DNA of 31,263 nt, taken from contig DASWHL010000126.1 in NCBI GenBank assembly GCA_036398175.1, positions 1 to 31,263 on the forward strand, read 5' to 3'. The notes under the pieces were generated by a model. The model was not told the DNA's origin. It was given only the letters and a program-made list of their open reading frames with translations, and did no database searches. The DNA is from JAOTWJ01 sp036398175 (GTDB lineage: Bacteria > Gemmatimonadota > Gemmatimonadetes > Gemmatimonadales > GWC2-71-9). Of the stretch, positions 1 through 8,010 are shown piece by piece. Within the stretch, counting starts at the first letter, position 1; the number at the start of each line of letters is the position of its first letter. The position numbers and the translations under genes were made by a program.

Positions 1-786
1 CCGATCGCGCTCTGGATCGCGGTGGGGGTGGCGTACGCGGGGGGCCGGTGGCGCGAGGTGGCCGGCCGCATGGACTTCATCCGCTTCTCGGGCGAGCTGT
101 TCATCTACTACGTGCTGATCGCTCTGGGCGGCGGCGTCCTCCTGGGGTTCACGTTCGGGATCTTCGAGGCCATCGGGATGGACATCGAGCCGTTCTTCGA
201 GACGTGGATCCTGCCGTGCGGCGCCATGGGGGGCGTCCTGGTCGCGTCGTGGCTCGTCGAGACCAAGCAGAGCGTGATCGAGAACATGGCGCCCGTGCTG
301 GCGCGTCTCTTCACGCCGCTCTTCACCATCGTGCTGCTCGTGTTCCTGGGGCTGGTGCTGGGGACCGGGCGCACCCTCGACGTCGAGCGCGAAGTGCTCA
401 TCGTGTTCGACATGCTCCTCGTCGTGGTGCTGGGCCTCTTGCTCTACTCCCTCTCGGCCCGCGACCCCCGCGCGCCGGGCGGCGCCTTCGACGTGGTGCA
501 GGTGGTCCTGGTGCTGAGCGCGCTCGTGGCCGACGCGGTGGCGCTCTGGGCCATTGCCGCGCGCATCACGGAGTTCGGCTTCACGCCCAACCGCGTGGCC
601 GCCCTGGGGATGAACGTGATCCTCCTCGTCAACCTGGCGTGGTCCGCCGTGTGCTACGTCCGGTTCCTGCGCGGCCGTGGCGGGTTTGCCGACCTCGAGC
701 GGTGGCAGACAAACTACCTGTGGGTCTATGCCGTGTGGGCGGCGATCGTGGTGACCGCCTTCCCGCCCGTCTTCCGTTACATCTGA
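1..786 (+). CDS. DUF4153-like polytopic membrane protein, 5' end missing
   Basis: The reading frame is open to the left edge, so the true start is outside the window; 261 residues are visible. The GTG at 22 is only an internal candidate. The visible part has about six hydrophobic segments with short charged loops, no signal peptide and no enzymatic motif. The hydrophobic pattern, the loop with ETKQSVIE, and the ending in which an LWVYAVWAAIVV helix is followed by FPPVFRYI resemble the C-terminal part of DUF4153/DUF4173 membrane proteins, whose function is unknown. A second protein of this broad type lies at the other end of the window. Only 16 nt separate its stop from the next gene, so the two are probably cotranscribed. 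The family call is from memory of the pattern and is tentative. Confidence 0.6.
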   Translation, partial: PIALWIAVGVAYAGGRWREVAGRMDFIRFSGELFIYYVLIALGGGVLLGFTFGIFEAIGMDIEPFFETWILPCGAMGGVLVASWLVETKQSVIENMAPVLARLFTPLFTIVLLVFLGLVLGTGRTLDVEREVLIVFDMLLVVVLGLLLYSLSARDPRAPGGAFDVVQVVLVLSALVADAVALWAIAARITEFGFTPNRVAALGMNVILLVNLAWSAVCYVRFLRGRGGFADLERWQTNYLWVYAVWAAIVVTAFPPVFRYI

Positions 787-802
787 CACCGGTCGGTATC
801 AC

Positions 803-2173
803 GTGAAGCGATATGGTTGTGCCGGGGTGCTCCTCGCCACGCTGGCCGTCCCGGCGGCGGCGCAGGCGAACGCTGACCTCGTTCAGCGGCTCGATGCCAT
901 CGCCGGACACTGGGTGCAGCGGCAGTACGCCGTGGGCATCGTGGCGGCCGTGGTCAAGGACGGCGACACGCTGCTCTTCAAGGCCTACGGAACGGCCGAC
1001 GTCGAATGGGACGTGCCGATGCCGCTCGACGCGCTGTTCGTGATCGGCTCGGTCACCAAGCAGTTCACCGCCGCGGCCGTGCTCCGGCTCCGGGACGAGG
1101 GGAAGCTCAGCCTGGACGACGAGATCACCCGGTGGCTCCCCGACTTCGACACCCGCGGCCACACCGTGACGCTGCGCCACCTGCTCGGGCACACCGCGGG
1201 CATCGGCGACTTCACGGAGGCGCCGGAGTTCGGCAGCCTGTCCACGAACATCCGCTTCCCCCGCGATTCGGCGTACGCGCTGCTCCAGCGCCTTCCGCCG
1301 CAGTTCGCGCCGGGCGAGGTCCAGATCTACAACAACTCCGGGTTCTGGCTCCTGGGTCTCGTCATCGAGAAGGCGAGCGGGATGACGTACGAGGACTACG
1401 TCGAGCAGAACCTCTTCGCGCCGCTCGGCATGACGCGCTCGCTGTACTGCCACAGCGAGGAGAACGTCCCGCGCCGCGCGCATGGCTACTTCGTCTCGCG
1501 GGACAGTGTGGTCCGCCGCGCGTGGACCATTGCGCACACGTGGCCCTTTGCCGCCGGGTCGTTGTGCTCGACCGTGGGCGACATGGTCACCTGGCTTCAG
1601 GCGCTCCACGGCGGCAAGGTGCTCTCACCCGCCAGCTACGCCGAGTTCCTCACGCCGGCCCGGCTCAACGACGGGACGCCGCTGCGCTACAGCATGGGGC
1701 TCCAGGTGGGGCCGGACCCCAGCGGCCTCATGTACATCGGCCACGGCGGGAGGGCCCCCGGCTTCTGGGTGGAGGCCGGCTGGTATCCCGAGACACGGAT
1801 GGCGGTGGTCGTCATGATCAACACCGTCGGCCCGCTCGATCCGCAGGAGGTCGTGACCAACCTCGCCAACGAGGTGCTCGGCTGGACGCCCCCGCCGCGT
1901 TTGAGGTTCACCGGCGACCCCGCACCGCTCGTCGGCAGGTATGTGGGCCCGGGGCGGGGCGAGGAGATGATCGTCGAGGTGACGGCGACGGCACAGGGGC
2001 CCGCCTTCTCCGTCAACGGTGCGCCACCGCGTGTGATTCCCTGGATCGAGGACCTCACGTTTGGTCGGGGCCCGCCGCGGCTGATCTTCCGCCGCGCGCA
2101 CGGCGACCGCGGTCCGGTGACGGAGCTGCGGTACAGCATGCCCGGCGCCCACTTCATCCTCGCGAAGCAGTAA
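803..2173 (+). CDS. Exported serine hydrolase, beta-lactamase class C / PBP4-like family
   Basis: A 456-residue protein with a signal peptide (residues 1-22, VPAAAQA cleavage region), so it acts in the periplasm or outside. The penicillin-binding fold motifs are all present: SVTK at 83-86 (nucleophile Ser83, Lys86), YNN at 176-178 and HGG from His314. The conserved LRHLLGHTAGI segment lies at 124-134. Residues after about 365 form a C-terminal beta-rich extension of the kind common in this family. Members include D-aminopeptidases, esterases and carboxypeptidases, and the motifs do not settle the substrate. The start is GTG with no convincing ribosome binding site; it was chosen because it gives a complete signal peptide. 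It is convergent with the Hsp20 gene. Confidence 0.9.
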   Translation: MKRYGCAGVLLATLAVPAAAQANADLVQRLDAIAGHWVQRQYAVGIVAAVVKDGDTLLFKAYGTADVEWDVPMPLDALFVIGSVTKQFTAAAVLRLRDEGKLSLDDEITRWLPDFDTRGHTVTLRHLLGHTAGIGDFTEAPEFGSLSTNIRFPRDSAYALLQRLPPQFAPGEVQIYNNSGFWLLGLVIEKASGMTYEDYVEQNLFAPLGMTRSLYCHSEENVPRRAHGYFVSRDSVVRRAWTIAHTWPFAAGSLCSTVGDMVTWLQALHGGKVLSPASYAEFLTPARLNDGTPLRYSMGLQVGPDPSGLMYIGHGGRAPGFWVEAGWYPETRMAVVVMINTVGPLDPQEVVTNLANEVLGWTPPPRLRFTGDPAPLVGRYVGPGRGEEMIVEVTATAQGPAFSVNGAPPRVIPWIEDLTFGRGPPRLIFRRAHGDRGPVTELRYSMPGAHFILAKQ

Positions 2174-2229
2174 CGCGCAGGGCGATCGGGTCGCCCCGAC
2201 CGCCCGCGCCACTCGACCTGCGGTACCTG

Positions 2230-2685
2230 CTATTCGACGTTGACCGTGATCTGGCGCGGCTTGGCTGCCTCGACCTTCGGCAACAGCACCGTCAACAGAC
2301 CCGACTCGAACTTCGCGACGATGGTGTTCGCATCAACCGTCGCCGGCAAGGTGAACGAGCGCTCGAACGTGCCGAAGGTGCGCTCGCAGCGGTACACCCT
2401 GTCGTCCTGTCGCTCCTCTTCTTTCTTCTCGCCCTGAAGCGTGAGCACGTTGCTCTCGACCGAAATTCTCACGTCTCCCGGCTTCACCCCCGGCAGCTCG
2501 GCCACGAGGCGGATCGTATCCCGCTCTTCGATGACGTCCACCAGGGGCATCCCGTGCCCGAACAGCGAGTGGTTTTCATCCCGCGGGAACCGGGACTCGA
2601 GCATCTGGCCGTAGAGCCGGCCGAGGTGGTTCGGAAACTGTCTGTCCAGTACCGACCACATGGGATTGAATTGCGTGACTTGCAT
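2230..2685 (-). CDS. Small heat shock protein, Hsp20/alpha-crystallin family
   Basis: A 151-residue cytoplasmic holdase that would bind unfolding proteins under heat or other stress. The alpha-crystallin domain spans about residues 48-145. It has the typical VAELPGVKPGDVRISVE core, the basic YRCERTFGTFERSF segment, and the terminal FESGLLTVLLPK strand, followed by PRQITVNVE. An ATG at 2683-2685 with GGGAGGA at normal spacing defines the start. The frame stays open for 61 more codons upstream, but those overlap the neighbouring gene and look non-coding. It lies 29 nt downstream of the ABM-fold gene on the same strand, so both are probably transcribed from the promoter at 3093-3120, divergent from an HTH regulator. 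Confidence 0.93.
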   Translation of the reverse strand: MQVTQFNPMWSVLDRQFPNHLGRLYGQMLESRFPRDENHSLFGHGMPLVDVIEERDTIRLVAELPGVKPGDVRISVESNVLTLQGEKKEEERQDDRVYRCERTFGTFERSFTLPATVDANTIVAKFESGLLTVLLPKVEAAKPRQITVNVE

Positions 2686-2714
2686 GGTCCGATCCTCCCG
2701 GGGCAGACGCGCGG

Positions 2715-3032
2715 CTAGTGGCGCGCGGCCGCGATATTGTGGAAGGTCGAGTTGGACACCTCGTACGACTCGAGCGTGGGCGTTCCCTCGACCAGCTTGT
2801 CCAGACTCTTCAGCACCTGGGGATACGTGTCGCGGCCATACGCATCCGCGCTGTCCTGCTTGTCCCACAGGCTGATGGCCACCGCTTCGTTGCGGCCGGC
2901 GGCGACGAACGTGATCTCGTCCTTGAAACCCTTCTGCTTGCGCAGCATGGGCAGGATGTCCGCTTCCACCCTGCGGGTGAACTCAGGGCCCGAGTTGGCC
3001 TTGAGGTGCAGCGTGACGTTCCGAGCGTACAT
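2715..3032 (-). CDS. Small ABM-fold (dimeric alpha/beta-barrel) protein
   Basis: A 105-residue cytoplasmic protein with the layout of the antibiotic biosynthesis monooxygenase-type ferredoxin-like fold: an N-terminal strand (NVTLHLK), a helix (PEFTRRVEADILPMLRKQ), then strands around FKDEITFVAAG and AVAISLWDKQ, a helix over YPQVLKSLDKL, and a final strand ending TLESYEV. Members include heme-degrading enzymes, monooxygenases and many proteins of unknown role; no diagnostic catalytic residue stands out, so the activity is open. The ATG at 3030-3032 is preceded by AGGAG six bases away. It is the first gene of a probable two-gene unit with Hsp20, which suggests a stress-related role by context only. 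Confidence 0.72.
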   Translation of the reverse strand: MYARNVTLHLKANSGPEFTRRVEADILPMLRKQKGFKDEITFVAAGRNEAVAISLWDKQDSADAYGRDTYPQVLKSLDKLVEGTPTLESYEVSNSTFHNIAAARH

Positions 3033-3092
3033 GGGCGACTCCTGGATGCGACCAACATGAACCTGGGCTACGGTGTGATTCCCGACTTGCGG

Positions 3093-3120
3093 AAGGTAGT
3101 CACTTTACTTAGTTTGTCAA
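3093..3120 (-). promoter_or_regulatory. Promoter for the ABM-Hsp20 unit
   Basis: On the minus strand, a consensus TTGACA (3120-3115) is followed after 16 bp by TACCTT (3098-3093). The transcript would start about 55 nt upstream of the ABM gene's ATG. The patch is clearly more AT-rich than the surrounding coding DNA. Confidence 0.55.
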
Positions 3121-3162
3121 GCCTGAACGCATTAACACGCAATGCTTGACCGTATTGGTTAA
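3116..3162. promoter_or_regulatory. Operator-like inverted repeats between divergent genes
   Basis: Several dyads are stacked here. GTCAAGC (3116-3122) is mirrored by GCTTGAC (3144-3150). Inside that pair, GCATT (3129-3133) is mirrored by AATGC (3141-3145). TTgACC (3146-3151) is mirrored by GGTtAA (3157-3162). The left arm overlaps the -35 box of the minus-strand promoter, and the right end lies 30 bp before the ATG of the HTH regulator. This is a plausible binding region for that regulator, which would then control itself and the stress genes; this is inference from position and symmetry. Confidence 0.5.
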
Positions 3163-3192
3163 GTGCCCGGGGATGCAAGCGGGAGGACGCCC

Positions 3193-4056
3193 ATGGACGT
3201 GTCATTCGCGATTCGGCAGCGCCTCGACCTGCTGGGATTGGAGCAAAAAGGCCTCGCCCGGGCGGCTCGCGTGACCGAGTCGTACATCTCGCAGCTGCTG
3301 ACGCGGAAGAAGGCACCGCCGGCGCCCGAACGGACGGACATCTATGACCGGATGGACCGGTTCCTGAAGCTGCCGCTCGGGGAGCTGGCAAAGCTCGCCG
3401 ACCTCCAGCGGAAGGACGGATTGAAGCGCGGGCTGGGGGATGAACCCACCCCGCTGTTCTCGGAAGTCCGCGCGCTGATCCTGCGGAAATGCCGTCCCGA
3501 GAAGGAACGGGAGGTCCGCGTGGTGTTCGAGAAGCAGCCCTTCGGTGAGCTCGAGCGCCTCGTGACCCAGAAACTGCTCGACGTCGTGAAGCACGTCGCC
3601 CGCCGGGAGCTGCAGAATGACTACTGGCTCCGCACGGTGGCGCACCTCGGCGGCCGCACCTTCGAGGAGATGCGGGTGATCGTGCTGGAGTTCCTCGATA
3701 CCGACATCTTCCACCTGTCGGTCGAGCAATGCGTGTCCTTCCTGGATCCGCTGATCGCCTCCTGGGACATCGACCTCGCGACGTTCGGACTCGAAATCGT
3801 CCTGAACGAACAGGTCGCCGCCGACCCTGTGCGCCGCATCGAGTTTGTCGAGCGGGAGTCCGCGGGGCCGGCCGAAGAGCCGGGGCTGCACGAATTCCTG
3901 CACGACCTGTCCCTGAGCGGTACCGCGACGGCGGAGGAAGTGGCGTTTCTGAGAACGCTGCGCTTCCAAGACAAGCGACCCACGGCGCTCTATTACTACC
4001 GCGAGCTCCAGAGTCTGCGGGATCCGCTGCACTTTCGAACGGTGCAGACGGGTTGA
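3193..4056 (+). CDS. XRE-like HTH transcriptional regulator with long C-terminal domain
   Basis: A 287-residue protein. Residues 7-40 form a helix-turn-helix of the XRE/lambda-repressor type (LEQKGLARAARVTESYISQL at 16-35), followed by a basic RKK and a linker. The remaining 240 residues are mostly helical, without a known sensor motif I can name; they may form the dimerisation or effector region. The ATG at 3193 has GGGAGGA seven bases upstream; an in-frame GTG at 3163 falls against the operator-like repeats and lacks a ribosome binding site. It is divergent from the ABM-Hsp20 genes with dyad repeats in the shared 160-bp gap, which suggests a local autoregulated stress regulator. Confidence 0.75.
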   Translation: MDVSFAIRQRLDLLGLEQKGLARAARVTESYISQLLTRKKAPPAPERTDIYDRMDRFLKLPLGELAKLADLQRKDGLKRGLGDEPTPLFSEVRALILRKCRPEKEREVRVVFEKQPFGELERLVTQKLLDVVKHVARRELQNDYWLRTVAHLGGRTFEEMRVIVLEFLDTDIFHLSVEQCVSFLDPLIASWDIDLATFGLEIVLNEQVAADPVRRIEFVERESAGPAEEPGLHEFLHDLSLSGTATAEEVAFLRTLRFQDKRPTALYYYRELQSLRDPLHFRTVQTG

Positions 4057-4108
4057 GCCGATCCGCAGTGCGGCATCGGCGCATGCGCAGTCATGTCACC
4101 GTTTTACA

Positions 4109-4143
4109 TTGACTTATCATCATAAGCGGCTTATGATGATGCC
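4109..4143 (+). promoter_or_regulatory. Toxin-antitoxin promoter with overlapping 25-bp palindrome; leaderless
   Basis: A near-consensus promoter: TTGACT (4109-4114), a 17-bp spacer, then TATGAT (4132-4137). A perfect 25-bp palindrome (4116-4140, 12-bp arms ATCATCATAAGC and its complement around one G) fills the spacer and the -10 box. The predicted transcription start falls at or next to the ATG at 4144, and there is no ribosome binding site, so the mRNA is probably leaderless. A repressor bound here would block RNA polymerase, as in autoregulated toxin-antitoxin operons. Confidence 0.75.
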
Positions 4144-4407
4144 ATGACCGAAATCAACCGCTACCTGGCCCGAATCGGCGCCCGCGGCGGCCGCAAGAGC
4201 CGGCGCCACCTCGCCCCCGATGCCGCGCGGACCATGGTCAAGGTCCGCGAGGCGCGGCGCGCGTTCCGCCGGTTTCGCACCACGTGCTTCTGGTCGTACC
4301 GCCCGGACCTCGAGATCACCGCCGCCGACGTGCCCTGGGTGGCCGAGCAGCTGATGAAGCAGGGCAACCGGGACGCGTGGCGCGCCGGGGCCCGACTGTG
4401 CCGCTAA
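4144..4407 (+). CDS. Putative antitoxin paired with AbiEii-like nucleotidyltransferase toxin
   Basis: An 87-residue, strongly basic protein. The N-terminal third is rich in Arg, Gly and Lys (ARIGARGGRKSRRH); the C-terminal part has aromatic and acidic residues (FWSYRPDLEITAADVPWV) and ends in WRAGARLCR. I do not recognise a named DNA-binding family, but small basic proteins of this shape commonly precede AbiEii/AbiGii-family toxin genes. It is the first gene behind a promoter with an embedded palindrome, and its end overlaps the toxin start by 10 nt, the arrangement expected for an antitoxin that represses its own operon. The antitoxin role is inferred from context. Confidence 0.7.
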   Translation: MTEINRYLARIGARGGRKSRRHLAPDAARTMVKVREARRAFRRFRTTCFWSYRPDLEITAADVPWVAEQLMKQGNRDAWRAGARLCR

Positions 4408-5222
4408 CCGAGTTCCAGCGGGCGCTGCTGGCCACGCTCGCGCACACGCCCACCAACGACCGCTACCTCGCGGGCGGCGCGGCTATGCACTTCGCGCCGA
4501 ACTCCACCCGCTACAGCGACGACCTCGATTTCTTCCACGACTCGGAGGCGCGGGTCGCCTCGGCGTTCGCGACGGACCGCGCCACGCTGGAGCGCGCCGG
4601 GTGCGCCGTGGCGGTGGAACTGAGCCTGCCCGGCTTCGTCCGCGCCGTGGTGCGGCGCGGCGATGACGCGACGCGCGTGGATTGGGCGCACCATTCGGCC
4701 TGGCGGTTCCTGCCGCTCGTGCGTGAGGCGCTGGGGGGCCTGCTGCTCCATCCCATGGACCTGGCCATCAACAAGGTGCTCGCCCTGGCCGGCCGCGACG
4801 AGCCGCGCGACTTCGTGGACATCCTCTTCGTGCACGAGCGCGTCCTGCCGCTGGCGGGCCTGTGCTGGGCCGCGGTGGGCAAGGACCCCGGCCTCACCCC
4901 ACTGTCCCTGCTGGAGCTGCTCCGGCGGCGCGGTCGCTATCGGCCCGAGGATTTCGCCCGGCTCCGGCTCGCCAAGCCGTTCGACCTCGCAGAGGCCAAG
5001 CACACGTGGCTCGCGGCGCTCGCCGACACCGACACCTTCGTGCGGGGGCGCCCGGCGGAGGAGTGTGGCTGCCTGTACTACGCGGTGCCGGGCGAGCGGT
5101 TCGTGCTGCCGCGCAGCGGGGAGCCCGTGGCCGAGCAGGGAATCGTGCCGCACTACGGCGCGCCGGGCGGCGTCCTGCCCCGCGTTGCCGACGCGCGCAT
5201 CGAGGGGCTCGACCCGGCGTAG
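4398..5222 (+). CDS. AbiEii/AbiGii-type nucleotidyltransferase toxin
   Basis: A 274-residue cytoplasmic protein with the minimal nucleotidyltransferase signature of AbiEii-family toxins: a GG pair at 26-27 in YLAGGAAMHF, then RYSDDLDFF at 38-46, in which D42 and D44 (or D41) would bind metal. The segment MDLAINKVLALAGRDEPRDFVDILF near residues 120-145 matches the family's conserved region after the catalytic core. Known relatives transfer nucleotides to tRNA or other targets and stop growth until neutralised. The likely start is GTG at 4398, overlapping the antitoxin stop by 10 nt, which implies translational coupling. About 80 C-terminal residues (CGCLYYAVPGERFVLP onward) extend past the usual core. 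Confidence 0.8.
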   Translation: MPLTEFQRALLATLAHTPTNDRYLAGGAAMHFAPNSTRYSDDLDFFHDSEARVASAFATDRATLERAGCAVAVELSLPGFVRAVVRRGDDATRVDWAHHSAWRFLPLVREALGGLLLHPMDLAINKVLALAGRDEPRDFVDILFVHERVLPLAGLCWAAVGKDPGLTPLSLLELLRRRGRYRPEDFARLRLAKPFDLAEAKHTWLAALADTDTFVRGRPAEECGCLYYAVPGERFVLPRSGEPVAEQGIVPHYGAPGGVLPRVADARIEGLDPA

Positions 5223-5349
5223 CCGGTCCTCGGCTGGCCACCTGGATGCCCGCATCCGCCAGGACGCGACGGCGCTGGGCCTGCCGCCGGCACCGGGAGC
5301 GAAGCCGCAGGCCACCCGCCACCCCTCGGCCCTCGGCTATCGCCCCCCG

Positions 5350-7854
5350 CTATTCGTCTCGCAGCGCCTCCACCGGATCCACCCGCGTCGCGCGGCGCGC
5401 GGGGACGTAGCTGGCCGCGATGGTGATCATCACGAGCACGAGCGGGACGCTGACGAAGGTCACGGGATCCAGGGGCGAGACGCCGTAGACGAGGCTGGAC
5501 ACGGTGCGCGTGGACACCAGGGCCACCACGATCCCGATCCCCACACCGGCCAGGCCCAAGGCCAGCGCGCGCCGCAGCACGAGCTGGAGGATCGTCCCCT
5601 CGCTCGCGCCGAACGCCATCCGGATGCCGATCTCCCGGGTGCGCCGCCGGACCGAATAGGCGATCACGCCGTACAGCCCGATGGACGCGAGCACCAGCGC
5701 CACGGCGGCGAACGCGCCGATGACCGCCAGCGTGAACGTGGTCGGCGCGATCGCGTCCGCGACGTAGTCCCCCATCATCTGAATGTCGGCCATCGGCACG
5801 TCCGGATCCATCATCTCCAGCTCGCGCCGGACGGCCGGCACCAGCGTGAGCGGGTCGCCGCTCGCCCGCACCGTCATGCCGAGCGGCGCCCACGGCAGCC
5901 ACCGGAGCGGAAAATACACCACGGGGCGCCCGTCCTCGGTGAGCGACTCGCCGCGGATGTTCCCCACCACCCCGATGACCTCCGCCGGCGTGCGCACGAC
6001 CCGCACGCCCGACGTGTCGATCGCGAACACGGAGATGTCGAGCTGGCGGCCCACCGCCGGCTCCCCGGGCCAGGCGCGCGCGGCCAGCTTCTCGTCCACC
6101 ATGACCGTCCGTCGCGCGTCCGCGCGGTTGTCCGACGCGTCCATGAACCGGCCGGCCACCAGGCGGGCGCCCATGGCCGCGTGGTAGCCGGGCAGGACGA
6201 TCTTGTAGTCGGCCTTGGTCTGCGCCCACGCCTCGTCCGACGCCTCGGGCGTGCCGTACGAGTAGATGAGGTACTGGTCGCCGCCGGCCAGCGGCAGCGG
6301 GGACGCGCCGCCCACGTGCTGCACCCCGGGCAACGCCGCGATCCGCTGCTGCAGCCGCTCGTAGAAGTCCGTCCGGGCGTTCCCATCCGTGTACTTGAAG
6401 AACGGCAACGGAACCGTGAAGGTGAGGACCTGCTCCGGCCGGAAGCCCGGCTCCACCTGTCGCAGCTTGGCGAAGCTTCGCACCATGAGCCCCGCCCCCA
6501 CCAGCAGCACGAGCGACAGGGCCACCTCCACCACCACCAGCGCCGTGCGGATCCGGGTCCCGCCCACCCCGGCGTCGCCGCTGCCGCGCTCGCGCAGCGC
6601 TTCGGCCAGATTCGCGCTGGCCGACTTGAGCGCGGGCGCCATCCCGAAGAGCAGGGCCGCCAGCACCGTGACCCCCGCCGTGAACGCCAGCACCGTCCAG
6701 CTGATCCCGATCTCGTCCACCCGCGGGAGGTTCGTGGGGTGCATCGCGACCAGGACCCGCGTCCCCCACCAGGCCAGCAGGACGCCGAGCGCGCCGCCCA
6801 TGAGCGACAGCACGCCGCTTTCGGTGAGCGTCTGGCGGATGATGCGCCCGCGCCCACCACCCAGCGCCGCCCGCACCGCGATCTCGCGCTCCCGGGACGC
6901 CGCCCGCACGAGCAGCAGGTTGGCCACGTTGGCGCACGCGATGAGCAGCACGAACCCGGCCGCCACCAGCAACGCCACCAGGAGCGGCCGCACGTGCGCC
7001 ACGATGTCGTCGTGCATCGAGTTCACGGTGATGCGCATGCCGGACCGCGCGTGCGCCACGTGGGTTTCGCGCAGCGTGTTCGCCAGCCGGTCCATCTCGG
7101 CCTGGGCCTGCGGCACCGTCACGCCGGGCTTGAGGCGACTGACCACCGTGAAGAACGGCGTGCTCCGGTCCGCGAAGGTGATCATGTTCCGCGGCGCCGC
7201 GCGCCAGGCCTCGATGTCCGTCCGCATGCCGGCGTCGGGCGGCAGGTAGATGCGAAAGCCCGGCGGCATGACCCCGATCACCAGGCACTCCTGCCCGTCC
7301 ACCTGGAGGCTCCGGCCCACGACGGCGGGGTCCGCGCCGAAGCGCCGCCGCCAGAGCCCGTGACTCAAGATCAACGCGCCGGGCGGGAACTCGGCGTTGG
7401 GATCGGCAAACGCCTGCGGATCAATGGGCGGCGCGTCGTCGTCCTCGAAGTTCCGCCCGATCAGCGGCGCGACGCCCAGCACCCCGAGGAAGTTCACCGT
7501 GGTCCAGCCCACCAGCACCTGCTCCCCCCGCCCGCCGCCCGTCAGCGTGCCCGGGTTCGCCACGGCCGCGGCGAACTCGTCGAACAGGGTGGTGTGCTGC
7601 TGGTAGTCCACGAAGTCCGGGCCGGACACGAGCGCCCGGTCCACGTTCGAGCTCTCGAGGCGGTTCCACACCAGTACCAGCGACTCGGGGTCGCGGAACG
7701 GCAGCGGCCGGAACAGCACCGCGTTGGCCACACTGAAGATGGCGACGGTGCTGCCGATGCCGAGCGCGGCCGTCACCACCAGCACGGTGGTGTAGCCGGG
7801 GCGCCGGAGAAAGCCCCGGAGCGCGTAGCGCAGGTCGTGGCGGAAGCCGGACAT
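5350..7854 (-). CDS. ADOP-family ABC transporter permease
   Basis: An 834-residue inner-membrane protein built as a duplicated MacB-type permease. A short RHDLRYALRGFLRRPGYT leader precedes the first membrane helix (about 22-44) and a MacB periplasmic core domain to about 260. The first FtsX-like three-helix unit lies at about 285-410, a second periplasmic core at about 440-680, and the second FtsX unit at about 700-825, ending in RRATRVDPVEALRDE. This matches the acidobacterial duplicated orphan permease group, typically lacking a neighbouring ATPase; none is found here either. Substrate is unknown; relatives of MacB export peptides, lipoproteins or drugs. It is divergent from the small aspartic protease gene. 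Confidence 0.93.
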   Translation of the reverse strand: MSGFRHDLRYALRGFLRRPGYTTVLVVTAALGIGSTVAIFSVANAVLFRPLPFRDPESLVLVWNRLESSNVDRALVSGPDFVDYQQHTTLFDEFAAAVANPGTLTGGGRGEQVLVGWTTVNFLGVLGVAPLIGRNFEDDDAPPIDPQAFADPNAEFPPGALILSHGLWRRRFGADPAVVGRSLQVDGQECLVIGVMPPGFRIYLPPDAGMRTDIEAWRAAPRNMITFADRSTPFFTVVSRLKPGVTVPQAQAEMDRLANTLRETHVAHARSGMRITVNSMHDDIVAHVRPLLVALLVAAGFVLLIACANVANLLLVRAASREREIAVRAALGGGRGRIIRQTLTESGVLSLMGGALGVLLAWWGTRVLVAMHPTNLPRVDEIGISWTVLAFTAGVTVLAALLFGMAPALKSASANLAEALRERGSGDAGVGGTRIRTALVVVEVALSLVLLVGAGLMVRSFAKLRQVEPGFRPEQVLTFTVPLPFFKYTDGNARTDFYERLQQRIAALPGVQHVGGASPLPLAGGDQYLIYSYGTPEASDEAWAQTKADYKIVLPGYHAAMGARLVAGRFMDASDNRADARRTVMVDEKLAARAWPGEPAVGRQLDISVFAIDTSGVRVVRTPAEVIGVVGNIRGESLTEDGRPVVYFPLRWLPWAPLGMTVRASGDPLTLVPAVRRELEMMDPDVPMADIQMMGDYVADAIAPTTFTLAVIGAFAAVALVLASIGLYGVIAYSVRRRTREIGIRMAFGASEGTILQLVLRRALALGLAGVGIGIVVALVSTRTVSSLVYGVSPLDPVTFVSVPLVLVMITIAASYVPARRATRVDPVEALRDE

Positions 7855-7900
7855 GGGAATACGTTAACGCCTCGCGGCGCAGGCCGTCAGGCCCGGGGGT

Positions 7901-8010
7901 CGTTGAGCGCTCGTTGACCCCTGCCTCCCAGATTGCGCCGGGATACATTCCCCGAGAGGGAACACCGGAGGTGGGCATCAGCTACGTAGACGGCTCGGTC
8001 CGCGGCCCCG
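7901..8010 (+). repeat. Copy 1 of a duplicated promoter-plus-start segment
   Basis: About 110 bp that recur in altered form at 9791-9895. This copy covers the upstream region and the first 13 codons or so of the small aspartic protease gene, including the shared GATACATTCCCCG block and the start region. It appears to be the parent copy because the gene it starts is intact. Confidence 0.8.

Noticed and set aside
2174..2229. GGCGA/TCGCC hairpin between the convergent hydrolase and Hsp20 genes as a terminator
   Set aside because: The stem is only five bases and has no T-run; such pairs are expected by chance at this GC content.
1006..2718. A 570-residue plus-strand open frame spanning the serine hydrolase and Hsp20 genes
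   Set aside because: It is Arg/Pro/Ala-rich, crosses two convergent genes with clear motifs, and arises from high GC content.
4663..7917. A 1084-residue plus-strand open frame opposite the ADOP permease
   Set aside because: Its composition (His, Arg, Gln, Pro) is that of antisense DNA to a GC-rich gene; the minus-strand permease explains the region.
7914..7949. TTGACC and TACATT as a classical promoter for the aspartic protease gene
   Set aside because: The two hexamers are 24 bp apart, too far for a standard promoter; no better -35 box is found, though the block is conserved in the duplicate.
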